Below, piece by piece: positions 35,099 through 43,610 of a stretch of 62,825 bases of DNA; position 1 is the stretch's first letter, and every line of letters begins with the position of its first letter. Source of the stretch: G041228335 sp964580905 (GTDB taxonomy: Bacteria; Pseudomonadota; Alphaproteobacteria; Puniceispirillales; UBA1172); the NCBI GenBank assembly GCA_964580905.1, contig CAZOLR010000010.1, positions 1-62,825 on the forward strand, given 5' to 3'. The notes under the pieces are model-generated. The model searched no databases, was not told where the DNA came from, and worked only from the letters and a program-made list of their open reading frames with translations. The position numbers were made by a program, and so were the translations under genes.

Positions 35099-37192
35099 AT
35101 GCAACGATTTGAACTCAAAGACGCTCTCGCGCTGGAAGAAAAATACGATAAGGGGCTGACAACCCGCCCCCTGCCCAAATGGCTGTTCGGTTTTGTTATT
35201 GCCTTCAGTGTTGTGTTTGCCATCTATCACTACGTGACATCCGGGATAGGTGTACCGGTGGATTACTGGCATATGGGCATTCACCTGTCCGGCGTGATCT
35301 TTCTTGTTTTCGTCGGGTTTCCGGCCTTCAACGGGAGGATGTCATCCCTTGAACATGAAAAGAGGTTCTGGGTTCTGGCGCATGTGCCGATCTGGGACTG
35401 GCTGCTGATCCTGGGCGGTGTCGCGTCTTCACTTTACATAGGCATCACGTGGTATGAGATTAATTTCACTTTCCTCGGGATAGATTTCTTCCTGCCTGAA
35501 CAGGTCATGCGCCAGGGGGCTCCACTGCCGATTGACGTGTTTTTCGGCACGATGCTGATCGTTGTTCTGCTTGAAGCCGTCCGCAGAACCATCGGCATTG
35601 TTGTGCCCATCATCATTCTTATCTTTACGGCCTACGCGATTTTCGGCCCGCATATCCCGGTTCAGATCCTCATGCATCCCGGGATAAGCTGGGCCAGCTA
35701 TATCAACAATATGTATTTCCCTGATATCGGTATCTACGGGCTGACCTTGTGGATCGTTTCAACCGTTGTCTTTCATTTTGTGCTTTTCGGGGTTCTTGCC
35801 CAGCGGATCGGTCTTGGTCAGTTCTTTGTCGATATCGCCACCGTGTTTGCCGGACGCTATACAGGCGGGCTTGCAAAGGTCAGCGTGGTTTCCTCGGCGT
35901 TTTTCGGGACAATTTCCGGGTCTTCGATTGCCAATACGGTATCAACAGGTTCGCTTACCATCCCGAACATGAAGAGAATGGGGTATCCGGGACATCTGGC
36001 AGGCGGGGTCGAGGCCGCGGCGAGTGCCGGGGGCCAGATCACGCCGCCTATCATGGGTGCGGCCGCATTTGTGATGGCAGAATTTCTGGAGATACCCTAC
36101 AGCACGGTCGTGATAGCCGCGGCGGTTCCGGCCCTGATGCATTATCTCGGGGTGATGTCGATAGTTCATTTTCAGGCCAGAAAACTCGGCCTTAAAGGTC
36201 TGCCGCCTGAAGAAATCCCGAGCGCCTGGAAAGTTATCAGGGAAGGCTGGCTTACGGTTCTTCCCCTGATAATCCTTATCTACGTCCTGTTTTCGGGATA
36301 TTCACCCCACATGGCGGCTTTCTGGGGCATTACCGGCACTCTTGTGGTTGGCCTTCTCAATCCGCGTGGCCGGATCGGGCTTTCCGATCTGGTTGACGCT
36401 TGCGTGCTTGGCGTGAAATACACGCTTTCCGTGGGCGCGGTCTGTGCGGCGATTGGTATTGTTGTCGGGGTGGTGAATTCAACCGGTCTCGGCTTCAGGC
36501 TTGGCTTCATGGTGGCTCAGAGCGCACTCGGTATCGGTGAGGAAATACAGGCCGCATTGGCGTTCATTCCCCTGCTGGATTTCTCGATTGAGGATATCAC
36601 GCTTCTGATCTCACTCATCCTGATTGCGATGACCTGTATTCTCATGGGGGCCGGCCTGCCTACGACGGCGCTTTACGTGATGCTTGCCACGGTGGCGCAG
36701 CCTGCGCTCGGGAATCTGGGGATACCTCCTCTGGCCTCACATCTTTTTGTTCTCTATTACGGTGTGATCTCAGAAATTACGCCGCCGGTCTGTGCTTCGG
36801 CCTATGCCGCCGCAGGTATTGCCAACGCCAATCCGTTCCGGACGGGGATCAACGCTTTCTCGCTTGGTATCGGAAAACTGCTTGTCCCGATGGTCTTTGT
36901 CTACTCGCCTGCGATGCTTATTGTTCTGGAAGACTATTTCACCTGGCAGGAATTCTTTCATACGGTAATTACCTGCGGCCTTGGGGTCTATTTCCTTTCA
37001 GCTTCGGTTGCCGGGTTTTTCCGGGTGGATATGAACGGGCCCAGTCGCGTGCTGTTCGCGCTTGCCGGTCTTTGTTTTGTTGCCCCCAGCATGACGTCGG
37101 ATATATATGCGGTCGTGCTCTGTGCGCCGGTGCTGATCTGGCAGTTCATTGCTGAACGTCGCCAGCTCAAACCCGAAGGCTCCGGGGCGTAA
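35099..37192 (+). CDS. TRAP transporter permease, fused small and large membrane subunits (DctQM, TAXI-associated)
   Basis: 697 aa from ATG 35099 (GGGGG 7 nt upstream); ATG 35093 is too close to that site. About 16-17 hydrophobic segments: an N-terminal DctQ-like part (about 20-190) then the DctM-like ion-coupled body with GTISGSSIANTVSTGSLTIP and GLPTTALYVMLATV. Takes up a carboxylate-type solute by Na+ or H+ symport. The next five enzyme genes follow almost without gaps, so the imported solute is probably their substrate. Confidence 0.94.
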   Translation: MQRFELKDALALEEKYDKGLTTRPLPKWLFGFVIAFSVVFAIYHYVTSGIGVPVDYWHMGIHLSGVIFLVFVGFPAFNGRMSSLEHEKRFWVLAHVPIWDWLLILGGVASSLYIGITWYEINFTFLGIDFFLPEQVMRQGAPLPIDVFFGTMLIVVLLEAVRRTIGIVVPIIILIFTAYAIFGPHIPVQILMHPGISWASYINNMYFPDIGIYGLTLWIVSTVVFHFVLFGVLAQRIGLGQFFVDIATVFAGRYTGGLAKVSVVSSAFFGTISGSSIANTVSTGSLTIPNMKRMGYPGHLAGGVEAAASAGGQITPPIMGAAAFVMAEFLEIPYSTVVIAAAVPALMHYLGVMSIVHFQARKLGLKGLPPEEIPSAWKVIREGWLTVLPLIILIYVLFSGYSPHMAAFWGITGTLVVGLLNPRGRIGLSDLVDACVLGVKYTLSVGAVCAAIGIVVGVVNSTGLGFRLGFMVAQSALGIGEEIQAALAFIPLLDFSIEDITLLISLILIAMTCILMGAGLPTTALYVMLATVAQPALGNLGIPPLASHLFVLYYGVISEITPPVCASAYAAAGIANANPFRTGINAFSLGIGKLLVPMVFVYSPAMLIVLEDYFTWQEFFHTVITCGLGVYFLSASVAGFFRVDMNGPSRVLFALAGLCFVAPSMTSDIYAVVLCAPVLIWQFIAERRQLKPEGSGA

Positions 37193-37197
37193 ACAAC

Positions 37198-37560
37198 ATG
37201 GCGGAACCTCGTTCGCGGCAGACGGTCACGCCTTATTCATGGGGCAGTGGTGGCCAGGGCTGGCGTCTGTGTGATCGCCAGGAGATGCAGGTTGTTGAAG
37301 AGGTTCTTGCGGCCGGCACAGCCGAGGAACGTCACTATCACCGGAACGCAACCCAGGTGTATTATATTTTATCGGGATGTCTGCGGGTCGAGATGGATGA
37401 TGAGACGCACCAGCTGTCCTCAGGCGAGGCGGTTGAAATCACACCCGGAACCCGTCACCTGATTGCCAATGATACCGGCGTTCCGGCTTCGCTATTGGTC
37501 ATTTCTTCACCTTCGACACGCAATGACCGCGTTAAGGCTGAACCTGATCAGGGGGGCTGA
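37198..37560 (+). CDS. Small cupin-domain protein
   Basis: 120 aa, single beta-barrel. Cupin motif 1 with HYHRNATQVYYILSG and motif 2 with PGTRHLIAND supply possible metal ligands (two His plus Glu-equivalent Gln, and His of motif 2). GTP-free, no DNA-binding domain. Such short cupins act as isomerases, dioxygenases or ligand sensors; no reaction can be named. It lies 5 nt after the permease and 1 nt before the next gene, so it belongs to the pathway. Confidence 0.85.
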   Translation: MAEPRSRQTVTPYSWGSGGQGWRLCDRQEMQVVEEVLAAGTAEERHYHRNATQVYYILSGCLRVEMDDETHQLSSGEAVEITPGTRHLIANDTGVPASLLVISSPSTRNDRVKAEPDQGG

Positions 37561-37561
37561 C

Positions 37562-38818
37562 GTGGCAAAGTCTGATCAAAACCCTAAAGAGGTTATTGTT
37601 ATCGGGGCAGGGATTGTCGGCGTATCATGTGCGCTTCAGCTGGCTGAGCGGGATTTCGCCGTAACACTTGTGGACAGGAACCAGCCCTGCCAGGAAACAA
37701 GCTTCGGGAACGCCGGGGTGATTTCTCCCTGGAGCTGTGTGCCGCAATCCACCCCCGGCATCTGGCGGAAAATTCCCCGCTGGATGCTTGATCCTGAAGG
37801 TCCGGTATTTGTGCGTCCCCGGTATATGGCCCGCTTCCTTCCCTGGGCATGGAGGTTTCTCACCGCAGGCCAGCCGCATCGGGTTGATCGCCATGGTGAT
37901 GCGATGCTTGCCCTGAGCCGTGATGCTCCGGCGAGTTATCGTGCCTTACTGAAAGGCACGAATGCCGTCAATCTGGTGCGGGATTCGCTCTATATCTTTG
38001 TTTACAATAAAGAAGAGCAGGCTGATCTGAATATGCTTGCCTGGCGGATGCGGATGTCAAGAGGTGTGCCGGTCAGCCGTATCGGGCGACGTGAACTCAG
38101 CCGTCTTGAACCGGATCTTTCGGATGAATACGAAGCCGCCATCGTCATTCAAGAACAGGGACGTGCGCTTGATCCGGCCGGAATAGGTGAGGCGCTGGCA
38201 GGTAAAGCACAACGCCGGGGGATATCTTTTCGTCAGGCCAGGGTGAACACCATTCAACAATGCGATCAGGGTTGGGCAGTTGTCACCGGAGACGGTGAGA
38301 TAACGGCCAGACAGGTTGTACTGGCCGCGGGCGTATGGTCAGCAGGGCTGTTGAAGCCTTTCGGCATTTCCCTGCCCCTGGAGGCCGAACGCGGCTATCA
38401 TCTTGTTGTTCGCAATCCCGGGGTGAGCATCCATAATTCAATCATGGATACCGAAAGGATGTGTGTTGCAAGCCAGATGGACAAAGGTATCCGGGTTGCC
38501 GGCACAGCAGAATTTGCCGGCATCGACGCCATGCCGGATTACCGTCGGGCGCAGGTTTTCGCATCATCACTGAAAAGCCTTTTCCCTTCTGTCAGGCTTG
38601 ATGAGCAAGAGCCATGGATGGGGCGGCGTCCATCTTTTCCTGACAGCCTGCCCTGTATCGGTCCTGTCCCGGGCCTGCCGGGGCTTTATGCGGCTTTCGG
38701 GCACAGTCATTACGGCTTGAGTCAGGCACCGAAGACAGGCCAGATCATCGCCGACTGCCTTTCCGGCCAGACACCAGATACGGATCTGACGCCATACCGG
38801 ATGGATCGCTTCAGATGA
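37562..38818 (+). CDS. D-amino-acid dehydrogenase-like flavoprotein (DadA family)
   Basis: 418 aa from GTG 37562, with GGGGGG 5 nt upstream; the longer open frame from 37463 lies inside the cupin gene. FAD motif VIVIGAGIVGVSCALQLAERD (key GAGIVG), then SFGNAGVISPWSCVPQ, as in DadA where SxxNAG contacts the flavin. C-terminal GHSHYGLSQAPKTGQIIAD closes the FAD site. Oxidises a D-amino acid or N-substituted amino acid to an imino acid, passing electrons to the quinone pool. Overlaps the next gene by ATGA. Confidence 0.9.
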   Translation: MAKSDQNPKEVIVIGAGIVGVSCALQLAERDFAVTLVDRNQPCQETSFGNAGVISPWSCVPQSTPGIWRKIPRWMLDPEGPVFVRPRYMARFLPWAWRFLTAGQPHRVDRHGDAMLALSRDAPASYRALLKGTNAVNLVRDSLYIFVYNKEEQADLNMLAWRMRMSRGVPVSRIGRRELSRLEPDLSDEYEAAIVIQEQGRALDPAGIGEALAGKAQRRGISFRQARVNTIQQCDQGWAVVTGDGEITARQVVLAAGVWSAGLLKPFGISLPLEAERGYHLVVRNPGVSIHNSIMDTERMCVASQMDKGIRVAGTAEFAGIDAMPDYRRAQVFASSLKSLFPSVRLDEQEPWMGRRPSFPDSLPCIGPVPGLPGLYAAFGHSHYGLSQAPKTGQIIADCLSGQTPDTDLTPYRMDRFR

Positions 38819-39933
38819 AAAAGAATGTTGATGTCATTGTGGCCGGGGGCGGACTTGTGGGCATGGCCACGGCCTTTGGTCTTTCACGCAACGGGTTATC
38901 CTGTCTTGTTCTGGATGCGCATGACAGGGATTTCAGGGCAGCACGCGGAAATTTCGGTCTTGTCTGGGTGCAGGGAAAGGGGGCAGGTTTTCCCCCTTAC
39001 GCGGACTGGACCATGCGTTCATCCGAACTCTGGGGCAGGCTCCGGGACGAGCTGGAGGATATAAGCGGGCTTGAGATGGGGCTCAGGCAGGACGGCGGTA
39101 TTGATATCTGTCTCAGCCAGGAAGAATACGATCGGCGTCAGGAAAAGATGGATCTGTTATCCGGTCATCAGAACGGCAGGTTCAGGTATGAGATGCTGGA
39201 CCGCAAACATCTGCTGGAATTGCAACCTGATCTGGGTGAGGACGTGGTTGGCGCCTCCTTTTCCCGTCATGACGGGCACGTTAATCCCCTTTATCTCCTG
39301 CGGTCCTTGCATCATGGTCTTGAACATCTTGGGGGCAGGTTTGTGCCGAACGCGGAAATTACCCGCATTATCCATGAAAATCCCGGATTCACAGTTCATT
39401 GCACTCAAGGTGTTTTCTCCTCGGATAAAATCGTGCTCGCCGCAGGTCTCGGCAATATAACCCTTGCCCCGATGATTGGCCTGCGACAGCCTCTACGCCC
39501 GCAAAAAGGCCAGATACTTGTCACCGAGAAAACGGCACCAATGCTGAACCTGCCCATGACACTCTTGCGCCAGACACAGGAGGGAAGCATCATGATAGGG
39601 GACAGCAAGGAGGACGTTGGTTTCGATATTTCATCCACGCCGGATATCATGGCCGCTATTGCCGAACGTGCCTGCCGGACGATGCCGGTCCTGCGCAATA
39701 CGCGAATTATACGAAGCTGGGGGGCGTTGCGGATCATGTCAGCTGACGGTTATCCTGTTTATGACCAGTCCGAAACCTGCCCCGGTGCTTTTGCGGTCGC
39801 CTGTCACAGCGGTGTTACCCTTGCGGCGGCGCATTGTTTTGATCTGGCAACAGATATTGCCAGAGGCCGGTTAGACGAAACCCTGACCCCGTTTTCAGAA
39901 AGGCGCTTTGATGTTTCGCAGCATATCTCCTGA
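38815..39933 (+). CDS. FAD-dependent oxidoreductase (DAO family), second copy in operon
   Basis: 372 aa. FAD motif VIVAGGGLVGMATAFGLSR at the N-terminus, RGNFGLVWVQGKG near residue 45 and the C-terminal ACHSGVTLAAAHCFDLA. It is only distantly like the DadA-type neighbour and resembles glycine/sarcosine-oxidase-type proteins. Coupled at both ends: ATGA with the upstream gene and a 23-nt overlap with the ferredoxin-like gene downstream. Likely an amine oxidising step in the same pathway. Confidence 0.87.
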   Translation: MKKNVDVIVAGGGLVGMATAFGLSRNGLSCLVLDAHDRDFRAARGNFGLVWVQGKGAGFPPYADWTMRSSELWGRLRDELEDISGLEMGLRQDGGIDICLSQEEYDRRQEKMDLLSGHQNGRFRYEMLDRKHLLELQPDLGEDVVGASFSRHDGHVNPLYLLRSLHHGLEHLGGRFVPNAEITRIIHENPGFTVHCTQGVFSSDKIVLAAGLGNITLAPMIGLRQPLRPQKGQILVTEKTAPMLNLPMTLLRQTQEGSIMIGDSKEDVGFDISSTPDIMAAIAERACRTMPVLRNTRIIRSWGALRIMSADGYPVYDQSETCPGAFAVACHSGVTLAAAHCFDLATDIARGRLDETLTPFSERRFDVSQHIS

Positions 39934-40201
39934 ACCGAAAACTGTGACGGTCTATATCAACGACAAACCCTTCACCGCACAGGACGGGGAGATGATGGCA
40001 TCAGTTCTGTTACGTGAAAACATGACCGCAACGCATACATCACCCCAGGGACAACCGAGAGGGCCGTATTGTATGATGGGGGTATGCTATGACTGCATGA
40101 TCACCCTTGAAGACGGACGCAACGAACAGGCCTGCCTTACACCGGCTGAAGACGGGCTGAAAATCTGTCTCAGCGTTGATCCGTCACGTGAGGGGAAATG
40201 A
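39911..40201 (+). CDS. Small [2Fe-2S] protein, HcnA/OoxC-like gamma subunit
   Basis: 96 aa from ATG 39911, nested 23 nt into the previous gene. The cluster ligands are plain: Cys54-x4-Cys59-x2-Cys62-x12-Cys75 (YCMMGVCYDCMI ... QAC), the plant-type ferredoxin pattern of HcnA and of the small subunits of opine oxidase, D-hydroxyproline and L-proline dehydrogenases. It would shuttle electrons between the two FAD subunits encoded next. Followed by the HcnB-like gene with a 4-nt overlap. HCN synthesis itself is not implied. Confidence 0.88.
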   Translation: MFRSISPEPKTVTVYINDKPFTAQDGEMMASVLLRENMTATHTSPQGQPRGPYCMMGVCYDCMITLEDGRNEQACLTPAEDGLKICLSVDPSREGK

Positions 40202-41598
40202 TGAACGACACGTCGCTTTATGATCTCATCATTATCGGTAGCGGGCCTGCGGGGATGGCGGCAGGGGTGATGGCGGACAGGTCAGGTTTGTCTGTTGTCA
40301 TGCTTGATGATCAGCCCGAAAAAGGCGGGCAGGTCTATCGGCAGATCGGAAAAAATCGCCATGATTGGGAAAGTTTCGGCTTTCTGGGGCGGGATTATTT
40401 CAAGGGAAGTGATCTGGCAGAGGAGGTTGAGGCCAGTGGTATCGAGCGTATTCATCACGCCCATGTCTGGCAGGTGACAGAAGATAACGACGTTTTTTAC
40501 AGCAGGGGCGGTGCGGCCTCATCAGTGAGGGCACGGTTTATCCTGATGGCAGGTGGCGCACAGGAACGCCCGATGCCGGTGTCGGGCTGGACACTTCCGG
40601 GTGTCATGACCGTCGGGGCCGCGCAGACCTTGCTTAAAACCTCCGCTTCAGGCGCAGATGATGCGGTGTTTATCGGCACTGGCCCGCTTTTCTATCTGAC
40701 GATCTGGCAGTATTTACGCGCAGGTTTCCGGATCAGGGCTGTTTTGGACACATCACCTGTCCTGCCTCCCCTCGCGGCTTTCTTCTGGATGGCACCGGCA
40801 CTTTTGCAGGGCGGGTTACTGGCCAAAGGCTGGGCCTGGCGGAATGAAATCAGGAAAAAGACATCCTGCCAGATCGGTGTACGCGGGGTCAGGCTGGCCG
40901 GGGACGGAAAACTTGAAAAAATCACCTTTACGGACCGGCACGGAAAACATCATGAAATCGAAGCCGGGCATGCGTTCCTGCATCAGGGTGTTGTGCCGAA
41001 CGTTAATCTGGGCATGGCCACCGGGCTTGACCATCGCTGGAATGAACGTCAGCTCTGCTGGTGCCCCGTTACGGACACGGATGGTGAGACGAGCCAGCCG
41101 GGTGTGTTTGTGGCCGGTGACGGCGCTGGCATTGCCGGTGCGTCCTCTGCGGTCACATCAGGCCAGATGGCGGCGGCAAAGATCATCAGGCTTGCGGGGA
41201 AAACGCCACGTGGTGTGCCGTCATTTCTTCGCCTTCGTCACATGGTCAATACCTCGGCCAGGCCGTTTCTTGACACAATGTTCAGGCCGCCGGAAGACTG
41301 GATTATTCCCCGGGAAGGTGACGCCATTGTCTGCCGGTGCGAAGGTCTGACCAAAGACACTATCCTTAAGGCCGCAGGGATGGGGGTAGCAGGCCCCAAT
41401 CAGCTGAAAAGCTATTGCCGGGCAGGAATGGGACGGTGTCAGGCACGTATGTGCGGACTGACCGTTCAGCAAATCCTTGCCGGTCATTCAGGCAAACCTG
41501 CCGGTGAGATTGAATATTTCCGTCTTCGCCCTCCTGTCCGGCCGGTCACGGTCGGAGAATTAGCCATGCTGGCGGAAAATGATGGGCAGAAAAGCTGA
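40198..41598 (+). CDS. NAD(P)/FAD oxidoreductase, HcnB/OoxA-like alpha subunit
   Basis: 466 aa. Disulfide-reductase-type FAD fold: LYDLIIIGSGPAGMAAG at the start and VFVAGDGAGIAGASSAVTSG about residue 300. The C-terminal BFD-like region holds Cys379-x-Cys381 and Cys407-x6-Cys414 (VCRCEG ... YCRAGMGRC), enough for a second [2Fe-2S] cluster, as in HcnB and opine oxidase A. Tandem ATG codons at 40198 and 40201, with GAGGGG just before. Acts with the small iron-sulfur protein and the HcnC-like flavoprotein in a membrane-linked dehydrogenase. Confidence 0.9.
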   Translation: MMNDTSLYDLIIIGSGPAGMAAGVMADRSGLSVVMLDDQPEKGGQVYRQIGKNRHDWESFGFLGRDYFKGSDLAEEVEASGIERIHHAHVWQVTEDNDVFYSRGGAASSVRARFILMAGGAQERPMPVSGWTLPGVMTVGAAQTLLKTSASGADDAVFIGTGPLFYLTIWQYLRAGFRIRAVLDTSPVLPPLAAFFWMAPALLQGGLLAKGWAWRNEIRKKTSCQIGVRGVRLAGDGKLEKITFTDRHGKHHEIEAGHAFLHQGVVPNVNLGMATGLDHRWNERQLCWCPVTDTDGETSQPGVFVAGDGAGIAGASSAVTSGQMAAAKIIRLAGKTPRGVPSFLRLRHMVNTSARPFLDTMFRPPEDWIIPREGDAIVCRCEGLTKDTILKAAGMGVAGPNQLKSYCRAGMGRCQARMCGLTVQQILAGHSGKPAGEIEYFRLRPPVRPVTVGELAMLAENDGQKS

Positions 41599-42718
41599 AC
41601 ACCATGTGCTGATCATCGGTGGCGGCATCCAGGGATGCAGCGCGGCGTATTTTCTGTCCCGGGCAGGGGTGCCTGTGACCTTGCTGGAAAAAGATACGAT
41701 AGGGCGTCATGCTTCGGGTGTTAATGCAGGGGGTGTCCGGCGTCTTGGACGTGATCTCGCCGAAGTTCCCCTGAGCCTTGCATCCATGGATATCTGGAAA
41801 GACCTGCCTCAGATGATCGGGGATGACGCCGCGTCGGCCTTCCATCCTGCTTTCTATATCAAGGCGGCCATCGATGATAAGGGCCGCCAGTCCGGCCATG
41901 ACCGTATACGCCAACTTGAAAAAGCCGGTTTCGGGCATGAGATCTGGTTGAATGAGAAAGAGCTGAAGAAAAAACTTCCTCAACTGCAGGGCCCGCTCCT
42001 CGGGGGCATTCTGGTGGAAGGTGACGGCTGGGCCGTGCCGTGGCGCATTGTGCGCGGCTTTGCCGAAGCAGCACGCAAAGAGGGCGCAGAAATTATTGAA
42101 GGATGCAGGGTAAACGGGCTTCGGCAACATTCGTCCGGTATCTGGACGGTGTTGAGCGACGCCGGCAGTTTCGAAGCGGATCTGGTGATAAACTGTGCGG
42201 GTGCATGGGCAGCCCGGCTGGCGCGTGAGGCAGGTGATTACGATCTTCCGTTAACGGCCCATGCCCCGATGCTGACGGTAACCGAAAGACGTCCCTTTGT
42301 CCTTCCGGCGGTTCTGGGGGTGCTGGGCCACACCCTTTCCCTTAAACAGCTTGATACGGGCCAGTTCCTGATCGGGGGAGGGGTGCGGGCGAAAGCTGAT
42401 CTCGCGGCCAGTCGCGCCGGGCTCATGATACCTGAAATGGCGCCGTCCATCCGGCTTGCCTGCCAGTTGCTCCCGGAGATTTCGGTGGCCGGCGTTATTC
42501 GTTGCTGGTCCGGTATTGAAGGCTATATGCCGGATAATTTGCCGGTGATCGGCGCGGGCAGACTGCCGGGATTGGTGCATGGGTTCGGGTTTTCCGCCCA
42601 TGGATTTCAGCTCGGCCCGGCGGTGGGAGAGGCTTTGGCGGATCTGGCGCAGGGACGTCAGACAAGGATATCACTTGAACCTTTCAGCCCGTTGCGGTTT
42701 TCCGGACATGCCAGGTGA
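41579..42718 (+). CDS. FAD-dependent oxidoreductase, HcnC/OoxB-like beta subunit
   Basis: 379 aa, DAO fold. FAD motif VLIIGGGIQGCSAAYFLSRAG, then RHASGVNAGGVRRLGRD, matching the substrate-oxidising subunits of hydrogen cyanide synthase, opine oxidase and D-hydroxyproline dehydrogenase. C-terminal GFSAHGFQLGPAVGEALAD. It overlaps the HcnB-like gene by 20 nt; tandem ATG at 41579 and 41582. The order small-large-medium equals hcnABC. The amine substrate is unknown. Confidence 0.89.
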   Translation: MMGRKAEHHVLIIGGGIQGCSAAYFLSRAGVPVTLLEKDTIGRHASGVNAGGVRRLGRDLAEVPLSLASMDIWKDLPQMIGDDAASAFHPAFYIKAAIDDKGRQSGHDRIRQLEKAGFGHEIWLNEKELKKKLPQLQGPLLGGILVEGDGWAVPWRIVRGFAEAARKEGAEIIEGCRVNGLRQHSSGIWTVLSDAGSFEADLVINCAGAWAARLAREAGDYDLPLTAHAPMLTVTERRPFVLPAVLGVLGHTLSLKQLDTGQFLIGGGVRAKADLAASRAGLMIPEMAPSIRLACQLLPEISVAGVIRCWSGIEGYMPDNLPVIGAGRLPGLVHGFGFSAHGFQLGPAVGEALADLAQGRQTRISLEPFSPLRFSGHAR

Positions 42719-42788
42719 TTTCGACGCTGGCAATGCACCGCTTGTGTTGCTATGACATGGGCCCCGCGCAACTAAAGGAAGAATTGAT

Positions 42789-43595
42789 ATGATGGTGGAA
42801 ACTTGCCGCATTGGTCCGGCCCCGCATATTGCTGTTGATGTCTGCGGCGAGGGGGAGTTGCTGGTCCTCATGCACGGTATTGGCGGCAATAAACGAAACT
42901 GGGCTTCAAACATTACTGAGTTTGGTCGCCACTTCAAGACGGTGGCATGGGACGCGAGGGGGTATGGCGAAAGTGATGATTATCCGGGCAAGCTGGAATT
43001 TTCGGATTTTGCCGATGATCTGGATCGTGTGCTGGATTATTTTGAAGCTGAAAAAGCGCATCTCCTTGGCCTTTCCATGGGAGGCCGCATCGCCCTCTCT
43101 TTTTATGAAACAAAAAGCCACCGGATAGCTTCACTTACCCTGTGCGATACCCATGATGGCTATAGGCATTTTTCGAAAGAGCAGCAGGATGAGTTCATCC
43201 GGCTCAGAAAAGATCCTCTGCTTGCCGGAAAGGAACCTGAAGACATAGCCCCGGTGGTGGCGCGGACGCTCATTGGCAATCCTGACAACAGATCAACCTT
43301 TGATGAGCTTGTGGATTCCATGTCACGACTGCGCAAGGAAAGTTACATCAAATCCATTGAGGCATGGGTTCAAAGCGACAAGACTGATAATCTGAGCCGG
43401 ATAAACGTGCCTGCGCTGGTGGTGGTCGGCGCGCTCGACAGATTGACGCCGCCGGAGCTTGCCCGCAAGATCGCAGATCAGATACCGGAGGCCCGGCTGG
43501 AAATAATCGACGGCGCGGGTCATCTGTCCAACATCGAACAACCCGGGGCCTTCAATCAGGTGGTGCTTGATTTTCTGCTTAGCCTAAAGGACTGA
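42789..43595 (+). CDS. Alpha/beta-hydrolase (enol-lactonase/esterase-like)
   Basis: 268 aa. Catalytic triad visible: Ser96 (GLSMGG), Asp217 (GALDRLTPP) and His245 (GAGHLSN). The oxyanion-hole HGIGGN and VAWDARGYGES resemble PcaD-type enol-lactonases, but ester, lactone or amide substrates are all possible. AAGGAAG 7 nt before ATG 42789. Same strand, 70 nt after the HcnC-like gene, so a probable late step of that pathway; it converges with the aminotransferase gene 15 nt away. Confidence 0.88.
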   Translation: MMVETCRIGPAPHIAVDVCGEGELLVLMHGIGGNKRNWASNITEFGRHFKTVAWDARGYGESDDYPGKLEFSDFADDLDRVLDYFEAEKAHLLGLSMGGRIALSFYETKSHRIASLTLCDTHDGYRHFSKEQQDEFIRLRKDPLLAGKEPEDIAPVVARTLIGNPDNRSTFDELVDSMSRLRKESYIKSIEAWVQSDKTDNLSRINVPALVVVGALDRLTPPELARKIADQIPEARLEIIDGAGHLSNIEQPGAFNQVVLDFLLSLKD

Positions 43596-43610
43596 TCCCG
43601 CTTTTACTGC

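Noticed and set aside
39911..42718. Hydrogen cyanide synthase (hcnABC)
   Set aside because: Gene order and motifs match, but the same architecture is shared by opine, proline and hydroxyproline dehydrogenases, and the TRAP/DAO context fits amine catabolism better than cyanide production.
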